Shown here in pieces: positions 1 through 8,719 of a DNA stretch of 64,000 nucleotides. Below the pieces are notes generated by a model. The model saw only the letters and a program-made list of their open reading frames with translations. It was not told where the DNA came from and did not search any database. A program made the position numbers and the translations under genes. Source of the DNA: Verrucomicrobiales bacterium. Lineage in GTDB: Bacteria > Verrucomicrobiota > Verrucomicrobiia > Verrucomicrobiales > DEV007. Location of the stretch: positions 35,062 to 99,061 of the forward strand of contig JARGNI010000021.1 of assembly GCA_029213195.1 (NCBI GenBank). Reading direction: 5' to 3'. Within the stretch, counting starts at the first letter, position 1; every line of letters begins with the position of its first letter.

Positions 1-507
1 TCGAAACTCACGCTCGTCGGACATCACTCTTTTCTCCGGGTCGTTGTGAGCGAGCCACTCCGATCTCGTCTTGAAAACGAGGTCGTCCTTGGACATGACG
101 ACCCCGTTCATCCCCTTGTGGAGGATCGCGCCGAAAGCCTTTTCCTTTTTCTTGTCGTCTCCGGGATAGTGCCAGAAATCCAGGCCGTTAACGTTCCCGA
201 GGCCATACCACATCCCGCGGTGGTGGATGTGATCGGTCTGCTCATCTTTGAAACCTTCCTTCATTGGCCAGTTCCTGGTGAGATTCTCCCCAGTAGGCCC
301 AATCACCGGATAGAAGAACGGTTTTCCTTCCTTGATCCCCGCATTGTAACTCGTGACGTGCTTCCCATCATAGAGGATCTTGATGGGATCCGTTCCCTCC
401 ATCGACCAACCTCCGCGCGCCGCAATCGTTACTTGTGCCTGCGATTCCGAGGTGGAAATGCCCAGTCCGGCAACAATCAGGAAGAGAGAAAGAAATGAAG
501 TTTTCAT
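1..507 (-). CDS. DUF6807 (PmoA-like) secreted protein, 3' part cut by window edge
   Basis: Reading leftwards from an ATG at 507, the frame stays open for 169 codons to base 1, so the C-terminus lies outside the window. The product begins with a Sec-type signal peptide (MKTSFLSLFLIVAGLGI, then a cut near SQA). It continues with motifs typical of the DUF6807 family, often annotated 'methane oxygenase PmoA': a HIHHRGMWYG motif near residue 83 and a GLDFWHYPGDD stretch. The annotation name is misleading, since these proteins are soluble or exported and not membrane methane monooxygenase subunits. They usually occur in carbohydrate-degradation settings in Planctomycetes and Verrucomicrobia. It diverges from the sugar isomerase gene at 583 across 75 bases. 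The activity is unknown. Confidence 0.8.
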   Translation of the reverse strand, partial: MKTSFLSLFLIVAGLGISTSESQAQVTIAARGGWSMEGTDPIKILYDGKHVTSYNAGIKEGKPFFYPVIGPTGENLTRNWPMKEGFKDEQTDHIHHRGMWYGLGNVNGLDFWHYPGDDKKKEKAFGAILHKGMNGVVMSKDDLVFKTRSEWLAHNDPEKRVMSDEREFR

Positions 508-582
508 AGCGGTAAATGCGGTCAATTCGAGGTGAGTATCTCAATTCTTGCCGAGAGCAGCAAGGACCGATACGATACGTCA

Positions 583-1494
583 ATGAGTCATTTTCCTCGC
601 GCAAACCGCCGCCGATTTCTGAAAGCCACTGCAGCCGGTGTGATGTCGGCACCCTTTTTGTCCTCCGATCTGTTGGGCGCCTCGAAGAGTGGGCACGAGA
701 TCTGCACCTTCACAAAACCGCTTCAGCATCTCAGCTATGCGGAAATGGCCAAAGTGATCGCCGAGATCGGATTCGACGGCATCGAGGCTCCGGTTCGCCC
801 CCGCGGACATGTTCTCCCCGAGAAGGTCGAAGAAGATCTCCCTCGCATGATCGATGCCTTGAAAGACGAAGGTCTCTCTCTCACGCTTCTCACCTCGGGG
901 ATCAATGAAGTCAGTGCCGAGCAGCACACTGAGAAAGTTCTCCGGACTGCTGCCGGACTTGGCGTCAAACGCTTCCGAATGGCCTACTACAAGTATGACC
1001 TCAAGAAACCGATCGCGCCACAGATGAAGGAGTTCCGTCCCAAGCTCAAGGATCTCGTTGCGCTCTCCAAGGAAGTCGGAATCAAGCCGATCTATCAGAA
1101 CCACTCGGGTAGGAACTACTTCGGGGGCCCCATCTGGGATCTCGCGGAAGTCCTCGAAGACTTCGATCCCGCCGATGTCGGAGTCGCTTTCGATATCGGT
1201 CACGCCACTGTGGAGGGAGCCAAGGCGTGGCCCCTCAATTTTGCCCGGATCCGACGCTACATCGACATGATCTACGTGAAGGAACCGGGCTGGAAGGACA
1301 ACAAGCTGGAATGGGGACCCGTGGGTTCCGGTTGCGTCGATCAGGCTTTCTACGACGTTTTGAAGAAATCCGATTTCTCCGGCCCGATCAGTCTCCATGT
1401 CGAATACCTCGGCCACAAGGATCCCAAAATGGTTCCGACGATTCTTGAGGCCATGAAAAAGGACTATGCTACCCTACAGGAGTTGCTCAGCTGA
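583..1494 (+). CDS. Tat-exported sugar phosphate isomerase/epimerase (xylose isomerase-like TIM barrel)
   Basis: This 303-residue protein starts with a twin-arginine signal (ANRRRFLKATAAG) followed by a hydrophobic stretch and a likely cleavage near LGASKS. The mature part looks like an AP-endonuclease-2/xylose-isomerase TIM barrel: EIGFDGIEAPVR early, YQNHSGRN and GVAFDIGHATVEG in the middle, and SLHVEYLG near the end supply the metal-binding Glu/Asp/His residues of that fold. I chose the ATG at 583 because it places the RR motif close to the N-terminus; an in-frame start at 532 would add 17 residues that do not look coding. The stop TGA shares its last base with the ATG of hflX, so the two are probably translationally coupled. 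The substrate cannot be told; exported members of this family are common in this phylum. Confidence 0.85.
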   Translation: MSHFPRANRRRFLKATAAGVMSAPFLSSDLLGASKSGHEICTFTKPLQHLSYAEMAKVIAEIGFDGIEAPVRPRGHVLPEKVEEDLPRMIDALKDEGLSLTLLTSGINEVSAEQHTEKVLRTAAGLGVKRFRMAYYKYDLKKPIAPQMKEFRPKLKDLVALSKEVGIKPIYQNHSGRNYFGGPIWDLAEVLEDFDPADVGVAFDIGHATVEGAKAWPLNFARIRRYIDMIYVKEPGWKDNKLEWGPVGSGCVDQAFYDVLKKSDFSGPISLHVEYLGHKDPKMVPTILEAMKKDYATLQELLS

Positions 1495-2819
1495 TGTTTG
1501 ATACTCGTGATAAACCCCAGATGGTCGAAGGCGCCTTCCTCATCGGCGCCTACTTCGATCGAGATGATGAAGACCTCTGCAAAAGTCTGCTCGAAGAGTT
1601 GAAGGAGCTGGTCTCGACGCTGGGGATTACGATCGTGGCCACTCGTCCCGTCTTCGTTCGATCCCGAAGCAAGCGCTACCTGACCGGAACCGGAAAAGCC
1701 GCGGAGTTGATCGACGAAGCCAAGTCCCTGGGAGCCGATTGCATCGTCTTCGACAACGAGCTCAGTCCCTCCCAACAGCGAACCTGGGAGACCGATGGAG
1801 ACATTACCGTAATCGACCGCGAGGAAGTCATCCTCGACATCTTCCGGATGCGAGCTCAGACCAAGGAAGCACGGCTCCAGGTCGAGCTCGCCCGAATGCA
1901 GTATTCCCTGCCAAGGCTCGCCCGGATGTGGTCTCACCTCGATCGTCAGCGGGGAGCCACCGGAGGTGGCAAAGGCGGCGGTGGAGCCGCCCGTGGAGAA
2001 GGAGAGCAGCAGATCGAAGTTGATCGTCGTCTCGCCAGGAAACGAATCGACCGGATCAAGTCGGAGCTCGAAGATGTCCGCAAGAATCGACAGACCCAGC
2101 GAAAGCAGAGAGCCGACGAAGGGATCTGCCAGGCTTCCATCGTGGGCTACACCAATGCGGGAAAAAGCACTCTTCTCAACGCCCTTTCCGGCGCGTCCGT
2201 TCTCGCCGAGGACAAGCTCTTCGCGACCCTCGATCCGACCACTCGGAGAATCGAGCTGCCCGACGGCCAGCCCCTCCTCCTGACCGATACCGTGGGATTC
2301 GTGCGAAACCTCCCCCACCGTCTCGTCGAAGCCTTCAAGGCCACCCTCGAGGAAGCCATCCTTGCGGATTTCCTGATCCACGTCGTCGATGCCAGCTCTC
2401 CCGAGATTTTCGACCTCTACGAGACAACCCGGACCGTGCTTCATGAGCTGGGTGCGGACGACAAACCCACTGTCATTGTCGTCAACAAGATCGACCTGAT
2501 TGAAGGCCAGGAGGAACGGATCCACGAGCTTCGCAGTCACTTCGATCCATCCTCCGTATTCGTTTCCGTGATGACCGGCCAGGGAATGGACCGTCTCACC
2601 GACCGTCTCGCTGATATGATGGTCGACCGGGTTTCACGGATGGCTCTCCGCATTCCCCAAGCCCAGCACGATTTGATTTCCCTGCTTCATCGCGAAGCGA
2701 AAATTCTCTCGACCGACTACGAGGGCAACGATGTCCTACTCACTGCGATTGTGCCCCATACCCTGAGGCACAAGTACGAATCCTTTTGCGAGGAGATCGA
2801 AAAGAAGGCGAAGGCCTAG
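1494..2819 (+). CDS. hflX: GTPase HflX
   Basis: HflX is a ribosome-associated GTPase that binds the 50S subunit and helps split or rescue stalled ribosomes. The 441-residue product has the expected layout: an N-terminal HflX domain (about 20-200) with the glycine-rich linker GGGKGGGG near 157-164 and a long helix, then a G domain with G1 GYTNAGKS (218-225), G3 DTVG (265-268) and NKID later, and a C-terminal domain. It overlaps the stop codon of the upstream isomerase by one base, an odd pairing with no evident functional link. It converges with the exopolysaccharide-type gene to the right, leaving only 24 bases between them. Confidence 0.95.
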   Translation: MFDTRDKPQMVEGAFLIGAYFDRDDEDLCKSLLEELKELVSTLGITIVATRPVFVRSRSKRYLTGTGKAAELIDEAKSLGADCIVFDNELSPSQQRTWETDGDITVIDREEVILDIFRMRAQTKEARLQVELARMQYSLPRLARMWSHLDRQRGATGGGKGGGGAARGEGEQQIEVDRRLARKRIDRIKSELEDVRKNRQTQRKQRADEGICQASIVGYTNAGKSTLLNALSGASVLAEDKLFATLDPTTRRIELPDGQPLLLTDTVGFVRNLPHRLVEAFKATLEEAILADFLIHVVDASSPEIFDLYETTRTVLHELGADDKPTVIVVNKIDLIEGQEERIHELRSHFDPSSVFVSVMTGQGMDRLTDRLADMMVDRVSRMALRIPQAQHDLISLLHREAKILSTDYEGNDVLLTAIVPHTLRHKYESFCEEIEKKAKA

Positions 2820-2843
2820 GGTGCGCTTCCGTCGGGATCGGAT

Positions 2844-4511
2844 TTACGCCACCCGCGACTGCGAGCGTAAAGGCTTTCTCATCGAGTGATGCGAAGCCCT
2901 CTGGGAACGGGATTCGCTTTCCCTGCGAGGAGCAGATCGTTCATAACTCCCATCGGAAGAATAAGCCAAAAGGACTCCGGAAACACAGGCCCCGGTGTTC
3001 TCGAGCGCATACCGCACCTTTTTCAAACGAGGAAACGTGTGGGAGGCATAGGAACTCACGATGAAAGCGTGATCGGCATACCCCGAAAGCACACCCGCAT
3101 CAGAATGAGTCTGAATCGAGGGAGAAGTCAGGAGAATGTAGTCGAAGCGACTCTTCATTTCCCAGATGAGGTCATCCATTCGCTTTCCCCCCAGGAGTCC
3201 TGCCGGGTCATCGACCATCGGTCCGCTGGGCATACACCAAAGGTTCGGATGTCTCGACTTGATGACCGTCTCCTCCATTCGCATTTCACCCTGGAGGTAA
3301 TCCGTAAGCCCGGGTTGGCGAGAGGCGTCAAGGAGAGGGCCTACTTTCGAGCTTCTCACATCCGCATCGATCAAGAGGACCATGTGCCCCGCATCGGCAA
3401 GCACCGAGGCCAGGTTCACCGCCACCTCAGAGCTTTGACCCTCCACCGACTCGGCAACCAGGCTGATGACCGAGCATTCCGCAGCGGGAAGACGGTGGAT
3501 CTTGGTTCGCAGATCCCGATACGGCTCGAGCAAAGCGTCGGGAGGGTGATTGAGACGCGGCAGAGGCAGGGGCGGCACCGGTGCAATGCCCACGACCGCC
3601 AGCTGAAAATTTTCCGAGATCCGGGAAAGGACGGCGAATGGAGACCGGCCAGAAGAAAAAAGAAGCACCATCCCCGTGCTCACAAAAAACCCAAGCAGGC
3701 TGAAGAGCCCCGCTCGCTGCCAGCGCTGCTGAATCAACTCTGCATCCTCCGAATTCGCTTTCCGGGCAATCTCCACGCCCGAGGAGACACTTTGCAACTC
3801 GACGATGGCGCGCTGATGCTTGGCCTCCAGCGACCGAATCACATTGGAAACGCCAACGAGACGACGACGAAGATCTCTCGCTTCCACCTCGTTGTCGGAA
3901 GAGGCCGCCCGAGATGCAGCACCCAATGATTTCAACTCCGACTCGATCGTGTCGACCATTTCCCGGCGAGATTCGATCTCGGCGGCAAAGGACCGCACTT
4001 GGGATTCTGCCTCCGCCCTCGTCTTGGATTGTTCACGGGCAATGAATTCGAGAGCCAGCGCATTCGCGATTTCGACTGATTCCTCGGAAGAGGCGGAACG
4101 CACTGCGATCCGATACACTCCTCTTTTCTCTCCCTCCCGGATGCGAAGCCGGGACCGAAGAACTCGGAGCGCATCGGCTCGATCGTCCAGTTCCCACCGC
4201 TTCACCAAGTCACAAGAATCGATTACCTGGAGCAGAAGCACCCCGCTGCGAAGAGTCGACTCTCTTCGGCGAAGCGAATTCAGGACGGAGGGTCGCAATT
4301 CCGTGGAGGCTCGAGGAGAAGTCTCCTCCATATCCTCTCCGAGCAGCGAAACCTCCGCCACCGCTTCATAAAATGGCGCTTCCCGACTCCCGAGAAAGGA
4401 CCCGACCAGTAAAGCCACCGATACGGTGAGGACAATCACAGGCCATTTCGAAGCGAGCGCATGCCTGCAGTCGACCCAACTCGACGTGGCTCTATTTCGC
4501 TCGGCTACCAT
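2844..4511 (-). CDS. Wzz/BY-kinase-like polysaccharide co-polymerase with degenerate ATPase site
   Basis: The 555-residue protein has the architecture of a polysaccharide co-polymerase fused to a bacterial tyrosine kinase: a transmembrane helix at about 22-42, a periplasmic Wzz-like region rich in coiled coil (about 150-245), a second helix at 267-286, and a cytoplasmic P-loop domain. The ATP site is broken. The Walker A position reads EGQSSE (357-362), with Gln359 in place of the essential Lys. The Walker B position reads ILLTSPS, with Thr462 in place of Asp. Walker A' (LLIDAD, 379-384) is kept. The C-terminus lacks the usual Tyr cluster. It may be a chain-length regulator that has lost kinase activity. 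The start at 4511 is the first ATG; a TTG at 4550 would read through the palindrome. nadE lies 76 bases upstream on the same strand. Confidence 0.8.
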   Translation of the reverse strand: MVAERNRATSSWVDCRHALASKWPVIVLTVSVALLVGSFLGSREAPFYEAVAEVSLLGEDMEETSPRASTELRPSVLNSLRRRESTLRSGVLLLQVIDSCDLVKRWELDDRADALRVLRSRLRIREGEKRGVYRIAVRSASSEESVEIANALALEFIAREQSKTRAEAESQVRSFAAEIESRREMVDTIESELKSLGAASRAASSDNEVEARDLRRRLVGVSNVIRSLEAKHQRAIVELQSVSSGVEIARKANSEDAELIQQRWQRAGLFSLLGFFVSTGMVLLFSSGRSPFAVLSRISENFQLAVVGIAPVPPLPLPRLNHPPDALLEPYRDLRTKIHRLPAAECSVISLVAESVEGQSSEVAVNLASVLADAGHMVLLIDADVRSSKVGPLLDASRQPGLTDYLQGEMRMEETVIKSRHPNLWCMPSGPMVDDPAGLLGGKRMDDLIWEMKSRFDYILLTSPSIQTHSDAGVLSGYADHAFIVSSYASHTFPRLKKVRYALENTGACVSGVLLAYSSDGSYERSAPRRESESRSQRASHHSMRKPLRSQSRVA

Positions 4512-4535
4512 AAATATCAGAATATTCTGATATTT
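4512..4535. promoter_or_regulatory. Perfect 24-bp AT-rich palindrome abutting a start codon
   Basis: All 24 bases read the same on both strands (half-site AAATATCAGAAT), and the symmetry stops exactly at both ends. On the minus strand the palindrome ends immediately before the ATG of the Wzz/BY-kinase-like gene, leaving no room for a Shine-Dalgarno site. A dimeric repressor operator overlapping the promoter, with a leaderless or nearly leaderless transcript, would fit; an RNA hairpin blocking the start is the alternative. A possible -35 (TTGTTT) lies at 4545-4550 on the minus strand. No matching regulator was recognised in the window. Confidence 0.6.
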
Positions 4536-4587
4536 CAGGAATACAAACAATTATTTCATTCAATTCCAGATTCCACAGCAGCCGTTC

Positions 4588-6561
4588 TCAATCCATTTTA
4601 CGGGACTGTAACTCGCTGATTTCCTGGGAGAAGCTGCTGCTGAGAATGGGGAAACGACACCAGGTTTTGGGATCGAGGTTCTTGTCGTCGACATGAAATC
4701 CAGGGGCATAGCGTTCCCGTTTCCACTGATTTCGACTCCAGAGTCGAAAAAATTTCACGACCCAGTCGCGGAGTTGCTGCGGCGAATACGTCTCCGACTC
4801 GACCTCGCAGAGAAGCTCCCAGACTTCCCCCGGCAGCTTTTTGTCCCGGATCGCGAGTCTTTCAATCGCATCGAGCACGGGATAGGGCATCAGGTCCGAC
4901 TCGTCCGTCTGACCACTCTCACTCGGTCGCAATTCTGCGGTGGGAGCTTGGACGTTGATCGCCTTCAGCGCGGGAATGGGCTTGATGTCGGGCGCGCAAC
5001 CAGTCGTTTCCAGCCAGCGCAACCAGTGGCGCAAGAAGGCCTTGTCGATTCCTGAAATCGGACTCAGCCCACCGCTGGTGTCCCCATCCATCGTCGCATA
5101 CCCGACGGCAGCTTCGGATCGATTGCTCGTCGAAAGGAGCAGGGCATTTCGAATATTGGTCAGCATCCAGACCCCGGGAGATCGCACTCGCGCCTGGATA
5201 TTCTGCAGCGCGATATCATCGGTCTCCCAGTCGAGATCCCGTCCGATGCCTTCCTCGATCCTTTCTCGATACCCCTCGACCAGTGCATCAACATCCCATT
5301 CCTGGAACTCAGCCCCGATCGCCTCAGCCACTGCTCTCGCTGCCTCGCGAGTGGTATCCGAGCTATTCCGGGTGCTCTGGTAGACGCAGGAGAGCAGCTG
5401 CTTCAGGAGTGGCCCTTCCTCGAAAGAAATATGACCCAGCTTCTCTCGAAACCGCTCTTCCCCCAGATCGGCCAGACCCAATTCCAGCATGTAGTAAACC
5501 AGGACCGCAGTAGCAGCGGAATCCGCACCCCCACTCAGGGAAACGACGAAACCACCCGAGTAGCTCTTTCTCAGGTAGTCGAAAAGCCCCAGAGCCATGA
5601 CACGGGTGAACTCCTCCTCCTTGGCATCGGCCGCGAGATTGCCAAAACTCTGTTCGGTGCGAAACGGCCCTTTCCACTCGGGAACGAAATCGGAAGACAC
5701 CGTCAGTTCCGGAGATTCCCCGATCACTGGACGATGACTGACCTGGCGAGCCTGGTGCAGTCGGGTCAGGTTCAAATCAATTGTCGCAGCAGTAACGACC
5801 GTGTCGCGAAACGAGAAGCGTTTTCCCTCGGCGACATATTCCCCTCCGCAGGCAATCACCGTCCCGCCATCGTAGATAATTCTCCCCGCTTCGTTTCCGA
5901 GGAGATTGGCATAGACATAGCCACAAGAGAAGGCGCGAGAACCTTCGAGCACGAATCGTTCACGGACCATCTGTTTGCCAAACGCAAAATGGCTCGCGCT
6001 GGGATTGAAAATCAAATCGACCCCTCGCTGAGAAAGTCGCATCCCGGGCCGTTGTGCGACCCAGGCATCTTCGCAGATTTCGAATCCAAGCCGAACCCCA
6101 GCCACATCGAAAATGAGATCGCCTAGAGGAACATCTTGATCCCCGACCCTGACGCTCTCGACCAACCCTACCGGCCAGGGCTTGAACCATCTCGGTTCGT
6201 AATGCAATCCATCCCCAGCCAGGTTCTGCTTCGCGACCAACCCGAGGATTTCCCCATCGACGATGAGCGCGACGACGTTGTAGACCGAACTTTCGAACCA
6301 GAGCGGCAGTCCAATAGCCACGACGAGACCTTTGCACTCCGGCGCGAAGGAGAGCAGAGATCGCACCGCTTCTTCCCCTACTTCCGGAGCAAGGAACATG
6401 TCCTCACAGCCATAGCCGGTGATCGCGAGCTCGGGCAAACAGAGATAACCCACTCCCTTCTCACGCGCCTCCACAACCGCCGCGATGGCACGTGCGAGGT
6501 TTCCCTCCCAATCGAGAGGGGTCTGATTCAAAGAGGCGGCGCCGGCAACGATGCGGTTCAT
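4588..6561 (-). CDS. nadE: Glutamine-dependent NAD+ synthetase
   Basis: This enzyme makes NAD+ from deamido-NAD+, ATP and glutamine, the last step of NAD synthesis. The 657-residue protein joins an N-terminal nitrilase-type glutaminase with its Glu-Lys-Cys triad (Glu44 in PELAITGYG, Lys111 in AKQNLAG, Cys163 in FEICEDAW) to a C-terminal synthetase with the PP-loop SLSGGADS near residue 343. Length and order match two-domain NadE enzymes that use glutamine. The ATG at 6561 was chosen over a TTG two codons upstream. It diverges from pyrD across 113 bases. Confidence 0.95.
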   Translation of the reverse strand: MNRIVAGAASLNQTPLDWEGNLARAIAAVVEAREKGVGYLCLPELAITGYGCEDMFLAPEVGEEAVRSLLSFAPECKGLVVAIGLPLWFESSVYNVVALIVDGEILGLVAKQNLAGDGLHYEPRWFKPWPVGLVESVRVGDQDVPLGDLIFDVAGVRLGFEICEDAWVAQRPGMRLSQRGVDLIFNPSASHFAFGKQMVRERFVLEGSRAFSCGYVYANLLGNEAGRIIYDGGTVIACGGEYVAEGKRFSFRDTVVTAATIDLNLTRLHQARQVSHRPVIGESPELTVSSDFVPEWKGPFRTEQSFGNLAADAKEEEFTRVMALGLFDYLRKSYSGGFVVSLSGGADSAATAVLVYYMLELGLADLGEERFREKLGHISFEEGPLLKQLLSCVYQSTRNSSDTTREAARAVAEAIGAEFQEWDVDALVEGYRERIEEGIGRDLDWETDDIALQNIQARVRSPGVWMLTNIRNALLLSTSNRSEAAVGYATMDGDTSGGLSPISGIDKAFLRHWLRWLETTGCAPDIKPIPALKAINVQAPTAELRPSESGQTDESDLMPYPVLDAIERLAIRDKKLPGEVWELLCEVESETYSPQQLRDWVVKFFRLWSRNQWKRERYAPGFHVDDKNLDPKTWCRFPILSSSFSQEISELQSRKMD

Positions 6562-6674
6562 AGTCAAGCTTTACACTGTCCGGTAAAATACGACTGCGAG
6601 CAACGGGGAGTTTTCTTCCCTTGAAATGTGGTTCCGATACTTGCCGCAGCTCCCGGTGCAGTCTAACGATCAAC

Positions 6675-7724
6675 ATGGCCGATCTCTATCCCCTGGCTCG
6701 CAAGCTCCTCTTCACCCTCGATGCCGAAACCGCGCATCACCTGACCCTTTCCTCGATGAAAATGGGACACTCCCTCGGGCTGCTCAAGGCGATGACGGGG
6801 ACTTGCTGCCAGCCCTCGTTGCTCTCCGAGGAGAAGGCAAAACCGGTCGAGGTCATGGGGCTGACCTTTCCCAATCGGGTCGGCCTTGCCGCAGGGCTCG
6901 ACAAAAAGGGGGAAGCAATCGGAGCCTTCGGCGATCTTGGCTTCGGTCATGTCGAGGTCGGGACGGTAACCCCCCGCCCCCAACCCGGAAATGCGAAGCC
7001 ACGGCTCTTCCGTCTCCAGGAGCACGATGCGATCATCAATCGCATGGGATTCAACAATCCCGGAGTCGAGGAAATGCTGGCCAATATCGAGCACTCGCGA
7101 AAGGGTTACCCCGGTATCCTTGGCATCAACATCGGCAAGAATTTCGATACCCCGAACGAGCATTTCCTCTCGGACTACCTCGCCTGCTTCGAAGGCGTCT
7201 ACGACGCGGCGGACTACATCACGGCCAACCTCTCTTCTCCCAATACCAAGGGCCTGCGCGATCTCCAGAGTGCCGAGACTTGTCACGAGCTCATCCGAAC
7301 CCTGCAGAACAAGCGAGAAGAACTGATGCCACATCACAAGGGCAAGAAAGTTCCCATCGTCATCAAGATCGCCCCCGATCTCGACGAGGATGCCATCCGC
7401 GGACTCGCCGAGGTCTTCAATGAAACCGATGTCGATGGAGTGATCACGACCAACACCACGATCGAGCGAGATGCGGTGAAGACCCATCCCCGAGGAGAAG
7501 AAGCCGGTGGGCTCAGTGGGGCACCCCTGTCCGAGGCTTCGACAAAGGTCCTCGCGCTGCTTCGTTCGGAAATGAAAGAAGACATTCCGATCATTGGATC
7601 CGGCGGAGTCATGACGGCCGCAGATGCCCAGGCGAAAATGGACGCCGGAGCCAGTCTCGTCCAGGTTTACACTGGGCTCGTCTACTCCGGCCCTCAACTT
7701 GTCCGTGACCTGGCCGAATTGTAA
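6675..7724 (+). CDS. pyrD: Dihydroorotate dehydrogenase (quinone), class 2
   Basis: The enzyme oxidises dihydroorotate to orotate in pyrimidine synthesis, passing electrons to membrane quinone through FMN. The 349-residue product has an N-terminal helical quinone-tunnel region (MADLYPLARKLLF...), the FMN and substrate motif NRVGLAAGLDKKG (67-79), and NLSSPNTKGLR (185-195), where a serine is the class-2 catalytic base rather than the cysteine of class 1. GSGGVMTAADA near the C-terminus holds the FMN phosphate. The chosen ATG gives the normal class-2 N-terminus; an in-frame ATG 18 codons earlier adds cysteine- and arginine-rich residues without family resemblance. Confidence 0.95.
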   Translation: MADLYPLARKLLFTLDAETAHHLTLSSMKMGHSLGLLKAMTGTCCQPSLLSEEKAKPVEVMGLTFPNRVGLAAGLDKKGEAIGAFGDLGFGHVEVGTVTPRPQPGNAKPRLFRLQEHDAIINRMGFNNPGVEEMLANIEHSRKGYPGILGINIGKNFDTPNEHFLSDYLACFEGVYDAADYITANLSSPNTKGLRDLQSAETCHELIRTLQNKREELMPHHKGKKVPIVIKIAPDLDEDAIRGLAEVFNETDVDGVITTNTTIERDAVKTHPRGEEAGGLSGAPLSEASTKVLALLRSEMKEDIPIIGSGGVMTAADAQAKMDAGASLVQVYTGLVYSGPQLVRDLAEL

Positions 7725-7798
7725 ATCCAATCGCCAACCTTGCGAGAGACAGGAATGCCCGCCCGCGACTGGCACAGTAGACGCTCCCTCTTCTTCCC

Positions 7799-8659
7799 AT
7801 GCCCTTCCGTCTCCAAAGCAACCTTTACTACCAACTGACCGGACCGGCAGCGATTCTCTGCTCGCTGCGTCCACACCGAAGCGAGGGGCAACGGGCCCGG
7901 GAAGAGTCCCTGTCTTCGAATCCCGAATTTGCTCCCCTCGAGATCGAAGTCGCCCCCTTTTCCAATCGGCTCACGCGATTCGAGGTTTCGAACATCGAGG
8001 AACTCTGCATCCACTACGAAGGAGTCTTCGACAGCGAAGCTGAAACGGTGGAAGCGCCGACACACGCCAAGCCGGTTTCCTATCCCGAAGACCCCGAGGT
8101 CCTCCCTTTCCTTTTTCCCAGCCGCTACGCTCCTTCCGATCGATTCAGCCAGGTCGCCCTCGAACTCTTTGGCGGGATCGAGAGCCCTTTCGCGCAAGCC
8201 CTTGCGATCGAAGACTGGCTTTTTGAGAACATCAACTACCTCTACGGCTCATCGAACGAAGGCACTTCGGCCGAGGACACCTTTCTCCAGCGACAGGGTG
8301 TGTGTCGCGACTTCGCGCACCTCGGGATCGCGCTCTGCCGAGCACTTTTTCTCCCCGCGCGCTACATCACGGCCTACTGCTATCAACTGGAACCCCAGGA
8401 TTTTCATGCCGCCTTCGAAGTCTACCTGGACGGGAGATGGCACCTCTTCGACGGAACCCGGCTCGTTCCTCTCAACGCACTGATCAAGATCGCGGTGGGA
8501 CGAGATGCGGCGGAAACGGCTGTCGCCAGTCTCAGTGGAAACATCATATCCACGGGCATGGAGATCTACGTCTACCACGAACCGGAATCCGATGAGGCCT
8601 TCTACCGCGATTTTCGCGACGAGCTCCGAGATCGGAATCAGAGCCTAGTGCTTCCGTGA
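7799..8659 (+). CDS. Transglutaminase-like cysteine protease-fold protein
   Basis: A 286-residue protein with an N-terminal beta-rich region (about 1-100) and a transglutaminase-core domain. The catalytic triad is visible: Cys169 in QGVCRDFAH, His203 in DFHAAFEVYL and Asp218 in HLFDGTR. This is the layout of the bacterial transglutaminase-like family, whose members cleave or transfer amide bonds or act as proteases. No signal peptide is seen, so it is probably cytoplasmic. It lies alone between pyrD (74 bases upstream) and the convergent accD. The substrate is unknown. Confidence 0.85.
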   Translation: MPFRLQSNLYYQLTGPAAILCSLRPHRSEGQRAREESLSSNPEFAPLEIEVAPFSNRLTRFEVSNIEELCIHYEGVFDSEAETVEAPTHAKPVSYPEDPEVLPFLFPSRYAPSDRFSQVALELFGGIESPFAQALAIEDWLFENINYLYGSSNEGTSAEDTFLQRQGVCRDFAHLGIALCRALFLPARYITAYCYQLEPQDFHAAFEVYLDGRWHLFDGTRLVPLNALIKIAVGRDAAETAVASLSGNIISTGMEIYVYHEPESDEAFYRDFRDELRDRNQSLVLP

Positions 8660-8719
8660 GTCCGTGCCCCGGATCAGACCCAACCTTCGGGAAGGAAATC
8701 GGGCACTCCGCCCCCGGCT

